Assembly (NCBI GenBank): GCA_963806395.1
Contig: CAWDYI010000020.1
Span: 1 to 64,000 of the forward strand
Reading direction: 5' to 3'
DNA: 64,000 bases
Source of the DNA: DASSUW01 sp963806395
Lineage (GTDB): Bacteria > Actinomycetota > Thermoleophilia > Solirubrobacterales > Solirubrobacteraceae
Made by a program: the position numbers and the translations under genes. Below are positions 39,630 to 48,985 of the stretch, one piece after another. The notes under the pieces were generated by a model. It was not told the origin of the DNA. It saw only the letters and a list, made by a program, of their open reading frames with translations, and did no database searches. The number at the start of each line of letters is the position of its first letter. Positions within the stretch are counted from its first letter, which is position 1.

Positions 39630-39986
39630 GGCGGGCTCTGGCAGCAGCTCGAGCCCGTGCTCGGCCGCGTCGCGCACCGTCGCGAGCTGCTCGCGCTTGC
39701 GCTCGAACTCCGGCGGCGTGTAGCAGTGGATGTCGGCCGGCGCGCCCATCTCGTACGCATCCCAGAGCGTCCCGCACACGTACACCCGCTCCAGCCACGG
39801 CACGCCGTCGAAGTAGTCCGACACGAGCACGATCACGTACTCCGGGCCGCGCTCGCGCTGGGCCCCGGCGCCGCGCAGGTCCTCGACGCGCGCGCCGCCC
39901 AGCAGCGCCCGCTGGATCGGCCACCGGTCCGCTACCCGCTGCACGTAGCGCTCGAGCTCGCGATGGTTGAGCTCAGGCAGGCTCAC
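39627..39986 (-). CDS. Hypothetical protein, nucleotidyltransferase-like
   Basis: The 119-aa product (start GTG 39986, encoding MSLPELNHRELERYVQRVAD, behind a CAGGGGCGA box) has a layout like small nucleotidyltransferase domains: a helix, then ALLGGARVEDLRG, then EYVIVLVSDYFDGVPWLERV. The classical GSxxxG and DxD metal residues are not clear, so it may be inactive or a different fold. The C-terminus (ATVRDAAEHGLELLPEP) is helical. Longer in-frame starts to 40025 exist. It sits between nadA and the nucleotidase gene; I do not recognise the family with confidence. Confidence 0.55.
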   Translation of the reverse strand: MSLPELNHRELERYVQRVADRWPIQRALLGGARVEDLRGAGAQRERGPEYVIVLVSDYFDGVPWLERVYVCGTLWDAYEMGAPADIHCYTPPEFERKREQLATVRDAAEHGLELLPEPA

Positions 39987-40021
39987 TCGCCCCTGATCGT
40001 GGCAGGCGGCGGGCGCGGTGG

Positions 40022-41704
40022 TCAAGGCACACGCGTGATCCGGTCGAGCGCCGGCGGCGTGTACGGCGCGCCGTCCAGCGACGGCGCCAGGTACGCCTCG
40101 AGCGCCCGGGTGTCCTCGGGACCGCCGGTCCGGCCGGTGCCGTCATCCAGCACCGTCCGCCGACCGCCGACCGCGGCCATCGACGAGTTGACGGTGACGC
40201 GGTATCCGGCGGCTGCGGACACCGGCCTCCCGTGCAGCCGCAGATCGGACACGGGGTTCGCCGCCGTCGCGCACGGCCGCCCGGTGATCGCGGCGGCGGC
40301 CGCGGCGCTCCACGTGTAGCTGACGCTCGACGACAGTTGGAGCACCTGCGCCGTCCGCTGCCCGCACCACTGCTCCTTGAGCAGCTCGAGGATCTGCGCG
40401 CCGGTCAGGGTCATCGTCACCAGCGACGTGCCGAACGGCTGCGCGACGAACGCCCGCCCGTAGGTGACGTCGCCCGCGGGCAGCCCGGCGCGCACGTGTC
40501 CGGGAATGATGAACGCGGCGTCGGAGACCGCCACGTGCCGCTGCGCGTCGGCCACCAGGTTCCCCATCCTGCTCTCGCCGGAGTCGTCCCGGGTGCGCGA
40601 GGCCGAGCTCGCGATACGGCCGATCAGCCGGTCGCGCAGCGGACCTGCGAACCGGGTGTAGTGCGCGATCAGCGAGGTCAGATCGGGGGCGCGCATGACG
40701 TCCTGCCCGACGACCCAGTTGTCAGCCCCGACACGCACGATGTCGTGCGTGCGCCGGCTGATCTCGAGGTCGATGCGCGTGATCAGGCGGCCGTAGGAGC
40801 CCGCGCTCGTCACCCGCCGGCGATCGATCACGCAGTCGTAGGCGGCGTGTGTGTGGCCCGTGAGGAACACGTCGACCTGCTGCGACGTGCGGCGCACGAT
40901 GTCGCCGAGCGGACCGCGGGGGGCGGGACATGAGTCGACCGTGCCGCGGCGCGTGCCGGCATCGCCCTCGTGCAGCAGCACGACGATCGCGCGCACGCGC
41001 TTGCGGCGCAGCCGGCGGACGTAGCGGTTGGCGGTGGTCGCCTCGTCGAGAAACCGCAGGTTGGCCGCGATGTAGGGGGCGATCAGCTCCGGCGTGCCCT
41101 CGAGCGTCATCCCGATGAACCCGATCCGCTCGCCCCCGACCTTGCGGATCACGTACGGCGGGAAGATCGTCCTGCCCGTGCGGCGGCTCACGACGTTGGC
41201 GGCGAGGAACGGGAACTTCGCTCCCCTGAACGGCGTGCCGTCGGCGCAGCCGTCGACCGGATGGCAACCGCCGCGCTGCAGGCGGCGCAGCTCGTTGGCG
41301 CCCTCGTCGAACTCGTGATTGCCCACCGCCGCGATGTCGAGCCCGATCCGGTTCATCGCCTCGATCGCCGGCTCGTCGTGGAACAGCGACGACAGCAGCG
41401 GGCTGCCCCCGACGGTGTCGCCGGCCGCGACGACGAGCGTGTGCTTGCGCCGCCGGCTGAGTATCCGCACGTGCGTGGCGAGGTACTCAGCGCCGCCCGC
41501 GGCGACGCCGTCGCGCGAGCGCTTCGTACGGCTGATGCGCCCCGGCGTGCTCGCGTCCAGGTGGCCGTGGAAGTCGTTGATGCCGAGCAGCTGCACGCGC
41601 ACCGGCTTCGCCGGCTTCTTCTTGTTCTTCTGCGCCGCCGCGGCCGGCGAGCACGCAACCAGCGCTACGACGACGGCGATCAGGAATGTGATCCGGTGCC
41701 CCAC
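40022..41704 (-). CDS. Secreted bifunctional metallophosphatase/5'-nucleotidase
   Basis: The 560-aa exported enzyme starts at GTG 41704 or 41707, followed by a hydrophobic signal (ITFLIAVVVALVACSPAAAA). The metallophosphatase domain has LGINDFHGHLDAS (metal His/Asp), VAAGDTVGGSPLLSSLF, AVGNHEFDEGANELRRL, VVLLHEGDAG and LTGHTHAAYDCV. The C-terminal nucleotidase domain begins about residue 350 with SRMGNLVADAQRHVAVSDAA and TLTGAQILELLKEQ. It should dephosphorylate nucleotides, cyclic phosphates or sugars outside the cell. No strong ribosome binding site is seen. Confidence 0.88.
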   Translation of the reverse strand: MGHRITFLIAVVVALVACSPAAAAQKNKKKPAKPVRVQLLGINDFHGHLDASTPGRISRTKRSRDGVAAGGAEYLATHVRILSRRRKHTLVVAAGDTVGGSPLLSSLFHDEPAIEAMNRIGLDIAAVGNHEFDEGANELRRLQRGGCHPVDGCADGTPFRGAKFPFLAANVVSRRTGRTIFPPYVIRKVGGERIGFIGMTLEGTPELIAPYIAANLRFLDEATTANRYVRRLRRKRVRAIVVLLHEGDAGTRRGTVDSCPAPRGPLGDIVRRTSQQVDVFLTGHTHAAYDCVIDRRRVTSAGSYGRLITRIDLEISRRTHDIVRVGADNWVVGQDVMRAPDLTSLIAHYTRFAGPLRDRLIGRIASSASRTRDDSGESRMGNLVADAQRHVAVSDAAFIIPGHVRAGLPAGDVTYGRAFVAQPFGTSLVTMTLTGAQILELLKEQWCGQRTAQVLQLSSSVSYTWSAAAAAAITGRPCATAANPVSDLRLHGRPVSAAAGYRVTVNSSMAAVGGRRTVLDDGTGRTGGPEDTRALEAYLAPSLDGAPYTPPALDRITRVP

Positions 41705-41744
41705 CACAAGGTAGGGAAACACAGGGCCGCGCGTAATGCTGCGG

Positions 41745-42998
41745 CTAACCGGTGAACTCGCCGAGCTCGTGCGGCCCGACGCAGGCCACCGACGCCTCCA
41801 CCGAGATGCCACGGGCGACCTCGGCGACCTCGTCGAAGGTCGTGCGATCGAGCGCCGCGATCGCCTCGTCGGGGTCGATCGCCTGCCCGAACACCACGGA
41901 CTGCGTGGCGGCGTGCCGTGCGACCGCGTTGGTGTTCTCGAACGCCAGCACCCGGCGGCCGGCGGCGTATGCCTTGGCACGGTCGAACTCCTCCTCGCGC
42001 GGGCCGTCCGTGCGCAGCTCGTCGACGATCTCGCGCATGCGCGTGTAGGCCTCGACGCACTTACCCGAGTCCAGCCCGGCGGACAGTTGCAGGATCGGCA
42101 CGTCGGCGAACGAGTGGTCGACGGCGTAGACCGAGTAGGCGAGGCCGCGCTGCTCGCGGATCTCGTCGAACAGGCGCGAGCCCATCGAGCCGCCGAGCAG
42201 CGTCGAGTAGACGTTGAGCGCCGAGCGCGCCGCCGGGTCGCGCGGGTCGATCGACGGCCGGTAGGAGATGCGCAGGTGCGACTGGTTGGAATCGCGCTCC
42301 TCCACGAGCGTCTGCGGCGTGAACGCGGGCGCGGGCTCGCTGCCGCCGTTGGCGGAGATCGACGGGAAGCGGCCGAACGCCTCGGCCAGCTCGCTGTCCT
42401 CGGGCATCTCGGAGAGGTTCCCGACGAGGTAGGCGCCGCCGCCGGCACCCGACCACTGGCGCGAGCGGAAGGCCACGATCGCCTCGCGCGTGAAGGTGCG
42501 CAGGTGCTCCTCGGGCCCCAGCACCGGGCGCCCGAGCGGGTGGTCGCCGAACGCGGCGCGGTCGATCAGGTGCTCGGCCAGCACCGACGGCTGGTCGTTC
42601 GCGCGCGCGATCTCCTGGATCACCACGCCGCGTTCGCGGTCCAGTTCCTCGGCGTCGATCTTGGGCCGCCCGACGAAGTCGGTCAGCAGGTCGATCGCGT
42701 CGCCGACGACCTCGGCGCGCGACGTGATGTGGAACGCGACGAGATCGTGCGACGTGTACGCGTTGAGGACCGCGCCCATCCGCTCGGCCGTCTCGTTGAC
42801 CTTGCGGTAGTCGTCGTACTTCTGGCCGCCCTTGAAAACGAGGTGCTCGAGGAAGTGCGCCATGCCGTTCTCCTCGGGGCGCTCGGTGCGCGCCCCGGCG
42901 TCGAACGCCACCAGCACGGTGGTCGCCCTCGTGCCCTCGATCTCGATGCGGTGGACCGGCAGCCCGGAGGCGAGCGTTGACGATTCGATTCGAGCCAT
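41745..42998 (-). CDS. M16 family zinc peptidase
   Basis: The 417-aa protein is a processing-peptidase/pitrilysin relative. The inverted zinc motif HxxEH is at residues 48-52 (MAHFLEHLVFKGG), with the third ligand region in ERGVVIQEIARANDQPS. YTSHDLVAFHITSRAEV, HPLGRPVLGPEEHLRTFTRE and a C-terminal inactive-like repeat, LLGGSMGSRLFDEIREQRGL, follow. In actinobacteria such enzymes often degrade peptides or processing remnants. A small conserved gene lies 10 bp upstream, probably co-transcribed. Confidence 0.9.
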   Translation of the reverse strand: MARIESSTLASGLPVHRIEIEGTRATTVLVAFDAGARTERPEENGMAHFLEHLVFKGGQKYDDYRKVNETAERMGAVLNAYTSHDLVAFHITSRAEVVGDAIDLLTDFVGRPKIDAEELDRERGVVIQEIARANDQPSVLAEHLIDRAAFGDHPLGRPVLGPEEHLRTFTREAIVAFRSRQWSGAGGGAYLVGNLSEMPEDSELAEAFGRFPSISANGGSEPAPAFTPQTLVEERDSNQSHLRISYRPSIDPRDPAARSALNVYSTLLGGSMGSRLFDEIREQRGLAYSVYAVDHSFADVPILQLSAGLDSGKCVEAYTRMREIVDELRTDGPREEEFDRAKAYAAGRRVLAFENTNAVARHAATQSVVFGQAIDPDEAIAALDRTTFDEVAEVARGISVEASVACVGPHELGEFTG

Positions 42999-43008
42999 GC
43001 CCCCTATT

Positions 43009-43227
43009 TCAGCGAACTAGGGAAGTGCGCGTATGCCCGCGCCGCTCCACGTACAGCACCTGGTCGCGATTCACGAGGATCGCGACGCCCCTGGAGTCCA
43101 GGATCTCGCAGAAGCCATGCGGGCCGCACGCCTCCGGGGAGAGCTTCGCCGCGACCTCTTCGAGCGTGCCCTGCGCCTCCAGGTGGCGGTCCACGAACTG
43201 GATCCGTACGCGTGACTCGTCTGCCAT
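43009..43227 (-). CDS. Small conserved hypothetical protein
   Basis: The 72-aa product, MADESRVRIQFVDRHLEAQG and on, is a short beta-rich soluble protein with one Cys pair (ACGPHGFC). ATG 43227 has GAGG 9 nt upstream. It lies 10 bp before the M16 peptidase gene and divergent from ftsE, sharing a short promoter region with it. The composition and placement look genuine. Function unknown. Confidence 0.65.
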   Translation of the reverse strand: MADESRVRIQFVDRHLEAQGTLEEVAAKLSPEACGPHGFCEILDSRGVAILVNRDQVLYVERRGHTRTSLVR

Positions 43228-43303
43228 TCGTGCTTACCTCGTTGCAATCGGCGTTTCAGGAAGGGGCATCGCCCTGGCGCACGAAATACCCTGGTCGGAC
43301 GCG

Positions 43304-44122
43304 ATGGCAGCCACAGAAAGACATGTTCGCTCCCGCAAGGAGCGCCCAGAGCCCGTTTCAGCCCCCGCCGCACGGCCTGCCGTGCCGGGCGCGGTGATCG
43401 ACTTCGCGAACGTCTCCAAGCGCTTTCCGAGCGGCGACGTCGCGCTCGACGACGTCTCGTTCTCGGTCCAGCCGGGCGAGTTCGTCTTCATCGTCGGCGC
43501 CTCAGGCTCCGGCAAGTCGACCACGATGCGGCTGCTGATCAAGGAGACCGAGCCGACCGGCGGCACGATCCGCGTGGCCGGCCGCGACCTGGGCGCGATG
43601 ACCCGCCGCAGGGTTCCGTACTACCGCCGCAACATCGGCGTCGTGTTCCAGGACTACAAGCTGCTGCCGAACCGGACCGTCTACGAGAACGTCGCATATG
43701 CGCTGCAGGTCACGGGCGGGACGCGCCGCGAGATCCGCGACAAGGTGCCGGACATCCTGCGCCTGACCGGACTCTCCCTGAAGCTCCACAACCGCCCCGA
43801 CCAGCTCTCCGGCGGCGAGCAGCAGCGCGTCTCGGTGGCGCGCGCGTTCGTCAACCACCCGCCGCTGCTGCTGGCCGACGAGCCGACCGGCAACCTCGAC
43901 CCCGAGACGTCCATCGGGATCATGCAGCTGCTGTACCGGATCAACAAGACCGGCACGACCGTCGTCGTCGCCACCCACGACGTCGAGATGGTCGACAAGA
44001 TGCGCCGCCGCGTGATCGAGCTGTCCGAGGGTCGCGCCGTGCGCGACGAGGAGGCGGGCTGGTACACGGCGCGTGAGAGCACGAGCGAGTTCGCCGTGCG
44101 CCTGCGCGGGGACGAGCAGTGA
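43304..44122 (+). CDS. ftsE: Cell division ATP-binding protein FtsE
   Basis: The 272-aa ABC ATPase partners FtsX to control peptidoglycan hydrolases at division. Walker A is IVGASGSGKSTTMRLLI, the signature QLSGGEQQRVSVARAF, Walker B LLLADEPTGNLD, and the switch His is in VVVATHDVEMVDKM. A longer N-terminus of 30 residues precedes the usual IDFANVSKRFPSG; ATG 43304 is taken, though GTG 43394 would give the compact form. GTGA overlap with ftsX. Confidence 0.93.
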   Translation: MAATERHVRSRKERPEPVSAPAARPAVPGAVIDFANVSKRFPSGDVALDDVSFSVQPGEFVFIVGASGSGKSTTMRLLIKETEPTGGTIRVAGRDLGAMTRRRVPYYRRNIGVVFQDYKLLPNRTVYENVAYALQVTGGTRREIRDKVPDILRLTGLSLKLHNRPDQLSGGEQQRVSVARAFVNHPPLLLADEPTGNLDPETSIGIMQLLYRINKTGTTVVVATHDVEMVDKMRRRVIELSEGRAVRDEEAGWYTARESTSEFAVRLRGDEQ

Positions 44123-45018
44123 GGCTCGGCTTCTTCCTCCGCGAGGCGCTGCGCGCACTGCGCCGCAACGCCGCGCCGTCGTTCGCCGCGATGGCGACCG
44201 TGCTCGTGACCGTGCTGCTCCTGGGCGTGTTCATCCCCGTCGTGCAGGCCACCACCGGCGCTGCCAACGAGGTGCGCGCGCGTGTGATCGCCGACGTCTT
44301 CCTGCAGCGCGACGCGACCGACCGCGACGCGCAGCGGATCCGCAGCCTGCTCGAGAACGACACTCCGCACGTCGCGCGCGTCCAGTACATCCCGAAGGAG
44401 CAGGCGTACGCCGAGCAGAAGAAGCTCAACCCGGAGGCCTACGACGCGCTCGGCACCGCGAACCCGCTGATGGACACGTTCCGGATCACGCCCGACGACC
44501 CGGACAACATCAACAAGATCCGCAACGCGCTCACCCCGGTCGGCCCGAGCGGCGACCGCACGGTGATCGATCCGGCGATCGACGAGGTCGCCAATCGCGA
44601 GGAGGACACGAACAAGATCCTCTCGGTGACGAGCGTCGTGAAGCTCACGACCGCGCTGCTCGCCGGCCTGCTCGTACTCGCGTCGATGCTGCTGATCGCG
44701 AACACGATCCGCCTGTCGCTGTACGCGCGCCGGCGCGAGGTCGAGGTCATGAAGCTCGTCGGCGCCACCGACTGGTTCATCCGCTGGCCGTTCGTGATCG
44801 AGGGCGTGCTCGTGGGGATGATCGGCGGCGTGCTCGCGGTGTTGCTGCTCGCCGTCGCCAAGATCGCGGTGGTCGATCCGCTGGCGGACCAGTTCGCGCT
44901 GATCGCCGCCCCGGAGACGATGAACTTCCCGTTGCTGATCGCCGTGCTGCTGGCCGCCTCGGTGGGCGTGTCGGCGATAGGCTCCGGCATCTCACTGCGC
45001 CGCTTCCTGCGGGTGTGA
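44119..45018 (+). CDS. ftsX: Cell division membrane protein FtsX
   Basis: The 299-aa permease has an N-terminal helix (APSFAAMATVLVTVLLLGVF), an extracytoplasmic loop of about 120 residues that binds cell wall hydrolases or their activators, and three more helices (LTTALLAGLLVLASMLLIAN, LVGMIGGVLAVLLLAVAKIA, LLIAVLLAASVGVSAIGSG). RRREVEVMKLVGATDWFIRW is the diagnostic coupling segment. Starts at GTG 44119 with GTGA overlap of ftsE. Followed 48 bp later by ctpA, a common pairing. Confidence 0.93.
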   Translation: MRLGFFLREALRALRRNAAPSFAAMATVLVTVLLLGVFIPVVQATTGAANEVRARVIADVFLQRDATDRDAQRIRSLLENDTPHVARVQYIPKEQAYAEQKKLNPEAYDALGTANPLMDTFRITPDDPDNINKIRNALTPVGPSGDRTVIDPAIDEVANREEDTNKILSVTSVVKLTTALLAGLLVLASMLLIANTIRLSLYARRREVEVMKLVGATDWFIRWPFVIEGVLVGMIGGVLAVLLLAVAKIAVVDPLADQFALIAAPETMNFPLLIAVLLAASVGVSAIGSGISLRRFLRV

Positions 45019-45066
45019 GCATGCTTAGCGCAAGCTGACGCGGCCTCGATACCGTGGTGCGGGCAC

Positions 45067-46257
45067 ATGCGCCGCCCCCGACGCTCATTTCTGCCCCTGC
45101 TCGTGATCCTGCTGCCAGTTCTGCTGGTGGCCGGGATCTGGCTGGGCGGCCACCCGGCGAACCTCCCGGAGCCGATCCGTGACGCATTCGTCGACGAGGG
45201 CGACGGGCAGATCTACGAGCAGGCGATCGACACGCTCGAGCGCGACTACTACCGGAAGGTCGATCGCAAGCAACTGCTCAACCAGTCGCTCGAGCAGGCG
45301 GTGCGGTCGCTCGACGATCGCTTCTCGAACTACTTCGCGCCGCGTGACTTCGCCGACTTCCAGGAGGCGACGGAGGGCCGCTTCGAGGGCGTCGGCATGA
45401 CGGTCGACAAGGTCGACGACGGGCTGAAGGTGATCTCGGTCTACGAGGGGTCGCCCGCCGCGCGCGGCGGCCTACGACCCGGGGATGTGATCACGCACGT
45501 CGACGGCCGCTCGATCGCGAGCGCCAGCTCGGAGGAGTCGACCACCAAGATCAAGGGCCCGGCCGGAACGCCCGTGCGGTTGACCGTCCGCTCCGGCAAG
45601 GCCGACCCGCGCGTGCTCACCCTCAAGCGAGCGCAGGTCAACATCCCGGTCGTGCGGTCCGAGATGCGCCGTCACGACGGGCGCAAGATCGCCTACGCGC
45701 GCCTCGCGGGCTTCACCTCCGGCGCCTCCGAGGAGCTGGGCGACGCGGTGCGCGAGCTGCTCGACGACGGCGCCGAGGGCGTCGTCCTCGATCTCCGCGA
45801 CAACGGCGGGGGCCTGCTCAACGAGGCCGTGATGATCTCCTCGATCTTCATTCCCGACGGCAAGATCGTCAGCACAAAGGGCCGCTCCCGGCCGACCCAG
45901 GTGTACGAGGCGACGGGTGGGGCGATCGACGAGGACGTGCCGGTCGTCGTGCTGGTGAACGACCGCAGCGCCTCGGCCTCGGAGATCGTCACCGGCGCGC
46001 TGCAGGATCGCAAGCGCGCGACCGTCGTCGGCACGCGCACGTTCGGCAAGGGCGTCTTCCAGGAGATCGAGCCGCTGCCCAACGGCGGCGCGCTCGACAT
46101 CACCGTCGGCGAGTACTTCCTGCCCAGCGGCCGCAACCTCGGCGGCGGCGGCGTGAAGCGCGGCGCCGGCGTGTCGCCGGACGTCAAGGCCGAGGACGAC
46201 CCCGACACGCCCAAGCGCGACGAGGCGCTGCTCGCCGCACTGCGCCAAGCGGCGTGA
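45067..46257 (+). CDS. C-terminal processing protease (S41 family)
   Basis: The 396-aa protease has a membrane anchor (FLPLLVILLPVLLVAGIWL), an S41 N-terminal region, a PDZ domain (residues about 105-190: VSVYEGSPAARGG-like stretch, PGDVITHVDGRSI) and the catalytic core: LDLRDNGGGLLNEAV, VLVNDRSASASEIVTGALQD with the nucleophile Ser around residue 301-305, and GTRTFGKGVFQ with the general-base Lys at 328. It degrades or trims envelope proteins. Directly downstream of ftsEX, so wall remodelling is a likely context. Confidence 0.92.
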   Translation: MRRPRRSFLPLLVILLPVLLVAGIWLGGHPANLPEPIRDAFVDEGDGQIYEQAIDTLERDYYRKVDRKQLLNQSLEQAVRSLDDRFSNYFAPRDFADFQEATEGRFEGVGMTVDKVDDGLKVISVYEGSPAARGGLRPGDVITHVDGRSIASASSEESTTKIKGPAGTPVRLTVRSGKADPRVLTLKRAQVNIPVVRSEMRRHDGRKIAYARLAGFTSGASEELGDAVRELLDDGAEGVVLDLRDNGGGLLNEAVMISSIFIPDGKIVSTKGRSRPTQVYEATGGAIDEDVPVVVLVNDRSASASEIVTGALQDRKRATVVGTRTFGKGVFQEIEPLPNGGALDITVGEYFLPSGRNLGGGGVKRGAGVSPDVKAEDDPDTPKRDEALLAALRQAA

Positions 46258-48026
46258 CACGCCGCGCGTCGGCGCCGCCGAAGGCGAGCGAGCAGGGCCG
46301 GCACGGCGCGCCGATCGTCGCCGTGCTGGAGAAGCGCGGCCGCTTCCTGACCGCCACGCCGTTCTTCGCCCGCGGCGGCCGGATCAACCTCGACAAGCCG
46401 CGCAGCGGGACCGTCCGGCCCGGTGACCTGGTGCTGGTCGCGCCGACCGGCCGCGGCGGGGGCCACGGCCGGGTCCTGCGCCGGATCGGCCGCCCCGACG
46501 TGGCGCGCGACGTGCTCGAGGCGCTGATGCTCGACCGCGGGCTGCCGCGCCGCTTCGACCCGCTCGCGGAGCGCGAGGCGCGCGACGCCGCCGAGCGGGT
46601 GGCGGGCGAGCTCGCGAGCCGGGTCGACCTGCGCGCCCTGCCGACCTTCACGATCGACCCGCCGACCGCGCGCGACTTCGACGACGCGATCTCCGCCGAG
46701 CTGCTCGACGACGGCGCGGTGCGCGTGTGGGTGCACATCGCCGACGTGTCCGCGCACGTGAAGCCCGGCTCGCACGTGGACCGGGAGGCGTTCCGGCGCG
46801 CGACGTCGGTGTACGTGCCCGGCGCGGTCGAGCCGATGCTGCCGGAGGTGCTCTCCAACAAGGCGTGCTCGCTGGTGCCTCACCAGGATCGCCCGGCGGT
46901 CACGGTCGAGATGGAGCTGGCCGGCGCCAAGCGGCGGCGCGTGACCTTCCACCGCAGCGTGATCCGTTCCGACAAGCGGCTGACCTACCCGGAGGTCGAC
47001 GCGATCTTCTCCGGCGCGGAGCGCGCCGAGGAGCCGTGGGCCGCCCCGCTCGGCGCCGCCCGCCGGGCCGCCGACGCGCTGCAGGCCGCGCGTGAGGCGC
47101 AGGGCGCGCTCGAGGTCGAGTCCGAGGAGCCGGAGTTCGCCTTCTCGCGCGAGGGCCACGTGACCGCGCTGGTGCCGAGCGAGCAGACGGAGTCGCACCG
47201 GCTGATCGAGCATCTGATGATCGCCGCGAACGAGGCGGTGGCGACGCTGCTCGAGTCGCGCAAGCTGCCCGCGCTCTACCGCGTGCACGAGCGTCCCGAG
47301 CCGGCGCGCGTGGAGCGGCTGGCGGAGCAGCTCGCGTCGCTCGACATCCCGACGCCGCCGCTGCCCGAGACGATGACGCCGCAGCAGGCTGCGGACGCCG
47401 TCGCCGAGATCGCGCGCGTGGTCGCGAAGGAGGTCCGCCGCCGCGACGGCCACGGCCGGCTCGCCTTCACCTCGCTCGTCCTGCGCTCGCTCAAGCAGGC
47501 GCACTACTCGCCCAGGAACGTCGGGCACGCCGGCCTGCGCTCACCGGCCTACTGCCACTTCACGTCGCCGATCCGGCGCTATCCCGACCTCGTCTGCCAC
47601 CGCGCGCTGCTGAGCGCGATCGGCGCGGGGGAGAGCGCGCCGGCCGCGTCACGGCTCGAGTCGGCGGGCGAGTGGTGCTCGGAACGCGAGCGTGCCGCGA
47701 TGGCGATCGAGCGCGCGGCCGACTCGGTCGCGCGCTGCTTCCTGCTCGAAGCCGAGCTGTTCGTGCGCGGCTGGGACACCGAGTTCGCGGGCGAGGTGAC
47801 GGGCGTGATCGGCGCGGGCGCGTTCGTGGCCTTCGGCGACGGCCACGAGGGGCTGCTTCCGGTCCGCAAGCTGCGCGGCGACTGGTGGGAGCTCAACGAG
47901 CTCGAGACGATGCTGGTGGCCGCCCAGAGCGGCAAGGCGATCCGGCGCGGCGACCAGGTGATCGTCCAGGTCGAGCGGGTGGACGCGCCACGCGGGCGCG
48001 TCGACCTGTCACCTGTTGAGATCTAA
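46254..48026 (+). CDS. rnr: Exoribonuclease R (RNase II/R family)
   Basis: The 590-aa exonuclease degrades structured RNA. An N-terminal cold-shock-like domain (FLTATPFFARGGRINLDKPR) precedes the RNB domain: TFTIDPPTARDFDDAISAEL with the four metal Asp residues, VWVHIADVSAHVKPGSHVDR, and YCHFTSPIRRYPDLVCHRAL. The S1 domain closes it (GEVTGVIGAGAFVAFGDGHE). It is shorter than E. coli RNase R. Start GTG 46254 overlaps the ctpA stop (GTGA). RNase R works with SmpB-tmRNA, whose genes are near. Confidence 0.92.
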   Translation: MTRRASAPPKASEQGRHGAPIVAVLEKRGRFLTATPFFARGGRINLDKPRSGTVRPGDLVLVAPTGRGGGHGRVLRRIGRPDVARDVLEALMLDRGLPRRFDPLAEREARDAAERVAGELASRVDLRALPTFTIDPPTARDFDDAISAELLDDGAVRVWVHIADVSAHVKPGSHVDREAFRRATSVYVPGAVEPMLPEVLSNKACSLVPHQDRPAVTVEMELAGAKRRRVTFHRSVIRSDKRLTYPEVDAIFSGAERAEEPWAAPLGAARRAADALQAAREAQGALEVESEEPEFAFSREGHVTALVPSEQTESHRLIEHLMIAANEAVATLLESRKLPALYRVHERPEPARVERLAEQLASLDIPTPPLPETMTPQQAADAVAEIARVVAKEVRRRDGHGRLAFTSLVLRSLKQAHYSPRNVGHAGLRSPAYCHFTSPIRRYPDLVCHRALLSAIGAGESAPAASRLESAGEWCSERERAAMAIERAADSVARCFLLEAELFVRGWDTEFAGEVTGVIGAGAFVAFGDGHEGLLPVRKLRGDWWELNELETMLVAAQSGKAIRRGDQVIVQVERVDAPRGRVDLSPVEI

Positions 48027-48479
48027 GTTCGCGCACTCGACGCAGATCGCGTCGGGTACGACGCCGGCGCGGATCAGCAGTCCGAACACCTGGCAGCCGA
48101 GGCAGAACGCGAGGATCGACTCGAGGCCGGCGGCCACCACGAGCAGGACGAGCAGCACGTCGGCCGCCGTGGTCGCGTCGAAGCCGAGCGCGAGGATCGC
48201 CGCCGCGGTCGTGATGACGGCGCCCATGCCCTGCGCGAAGCGCTTCGGCGGGCCGGCGACGTGCTTCGGGGGCCCGAGCCGCGGCGCCGCCACGCGCGAG
48301 GCGAACTGGCCGAGCGGGCTGAGCGTCGGGCCGGTGAGCACGCGCGCCCAGAACCCGTAGGCGAGCGGGATCAGCAGCCAGTAGAAGGATGTGGCGAGCG
48401 TGACGAGCGCCACTACCATCACTACGCCCGCCACGACCCGTGCAGCCTTCTCGTTGACCGGGTGCGGGAACGAGAACAC
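48009..48479 (-). CDS. DUF4395 membrane protein
   Basis: The 156-aa protein has three to four membrane helices (RVVAGVVMVVALVTLATSFY, WLLIPLAYGFWARVLTG, ILALGFDATTAADVLLVLLV) and the cysteine motif FCLGCQVFGLLIRAG plus CVECANLDL near the end. It matches the DUF4395 family, often beside thioredoxin-like genes. GTG 48479 is the best start (MFSFPHPVNEKAAR), though a ribosome binding site is not clear. It converges on rnr with an 18-bp overlap and diverges from smpB across 30 bp. Confidence 0.78.
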   Translation of the reverse strand: MFSFPHPVNEKAARVVAGVVMVVALVTLATSFYWLLIPLAYGFWARVLTGPTLSPLGQFASRVAAPRLGPPKHVAGPPKRFAQGMGAVITTAAAILALGFDATTAADVLLVLLVVAAGLESILAFCLGCQVFGLLIRAGVVPDAICVECANLDLNR

Positions 48480-48509
48480 GACGTAAATAGTAGTAACCCG
48501 ATCAAGTTT

Positions 48510-48959
48510 ATGGCCGATAGAGTCGTAGCCACCAACCGCCAAGCACGCCACCGCTACCACTTCCTCGAACGGTGGGAGGCCGGCCTGGTGCTGACCGGCA
48601 CCGAAGTCAAGTCGCTGCGCGACGGCAAGGCGACGATCAAGGATGGCTACGCCGCCTTGCGCGACGGCGAGGTGTGGCTGCACAACGTCCACATCCCGCC
48701 CTACGCGCCGGCGTCGCGCGAGAACCACGAGCCCGAGCGCCCGCGCAAGGTGCTGATGCATCGCCGCGAGATCGAGCGGCTGATCGGCAAGACGCGCGAG
48801 AAGGGCCTCACGCTGGTGCCGACGCGCCTGTACTTCCACGACGGGCGGGCGAAGGTCGAGATCGCGCTCGCCAAGGGCAAGGACGTCGGCGACAAGCGCC
48901 AGTCGATCAAGGAGCGGGAGATGAAGCGCGAGATGGACCGGGCGATCCGCGCACGCTGA
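48510..48959 (+). CDS. smpB: SsrA-binding protein SmpB
   Basis: The 149-aa protein brings tmRNA to stalled ribosomes. It has RQARHRYHFLERWEAGLVLT, TEVKSLRDGKATIKDGYAAL, HIPPYAPASRENHEPERPRK and LYFHDGRAKVEIALAKGKDV, and the basic C-terminal tail KREMDRAIRAR. ATG 48510 lies only 30 bp from the divergent DUF4395 start, so the transcript may be nearly leaderless. ssrA is 5.7 kb downstream on the same strand. Confidence 0.95.
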   Translation: MADRVVATNRQARHRYHFLERWEAGLVLTGTEVKSLRDGKATIKDGYAALRDGEVWLHNVHIPPYAPASRENHEPERPRKVLMHRREIERLIGKTREKGLTLVPTRLYFHDGRAKVEIALAKGKDVGDKRQSIKEREMKREMDRAIRAR

Positions 48960-48985
48960 GCGGCGTTCGTCGTACGCGTCGTCAC

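Noticed and set aside
48480..48509. Shared promoters in the 30-bp gap before smpB
   Set aside because: AT-richer sequence is present but no hexamer pair with acceptable spacing could be fixed on either strand.
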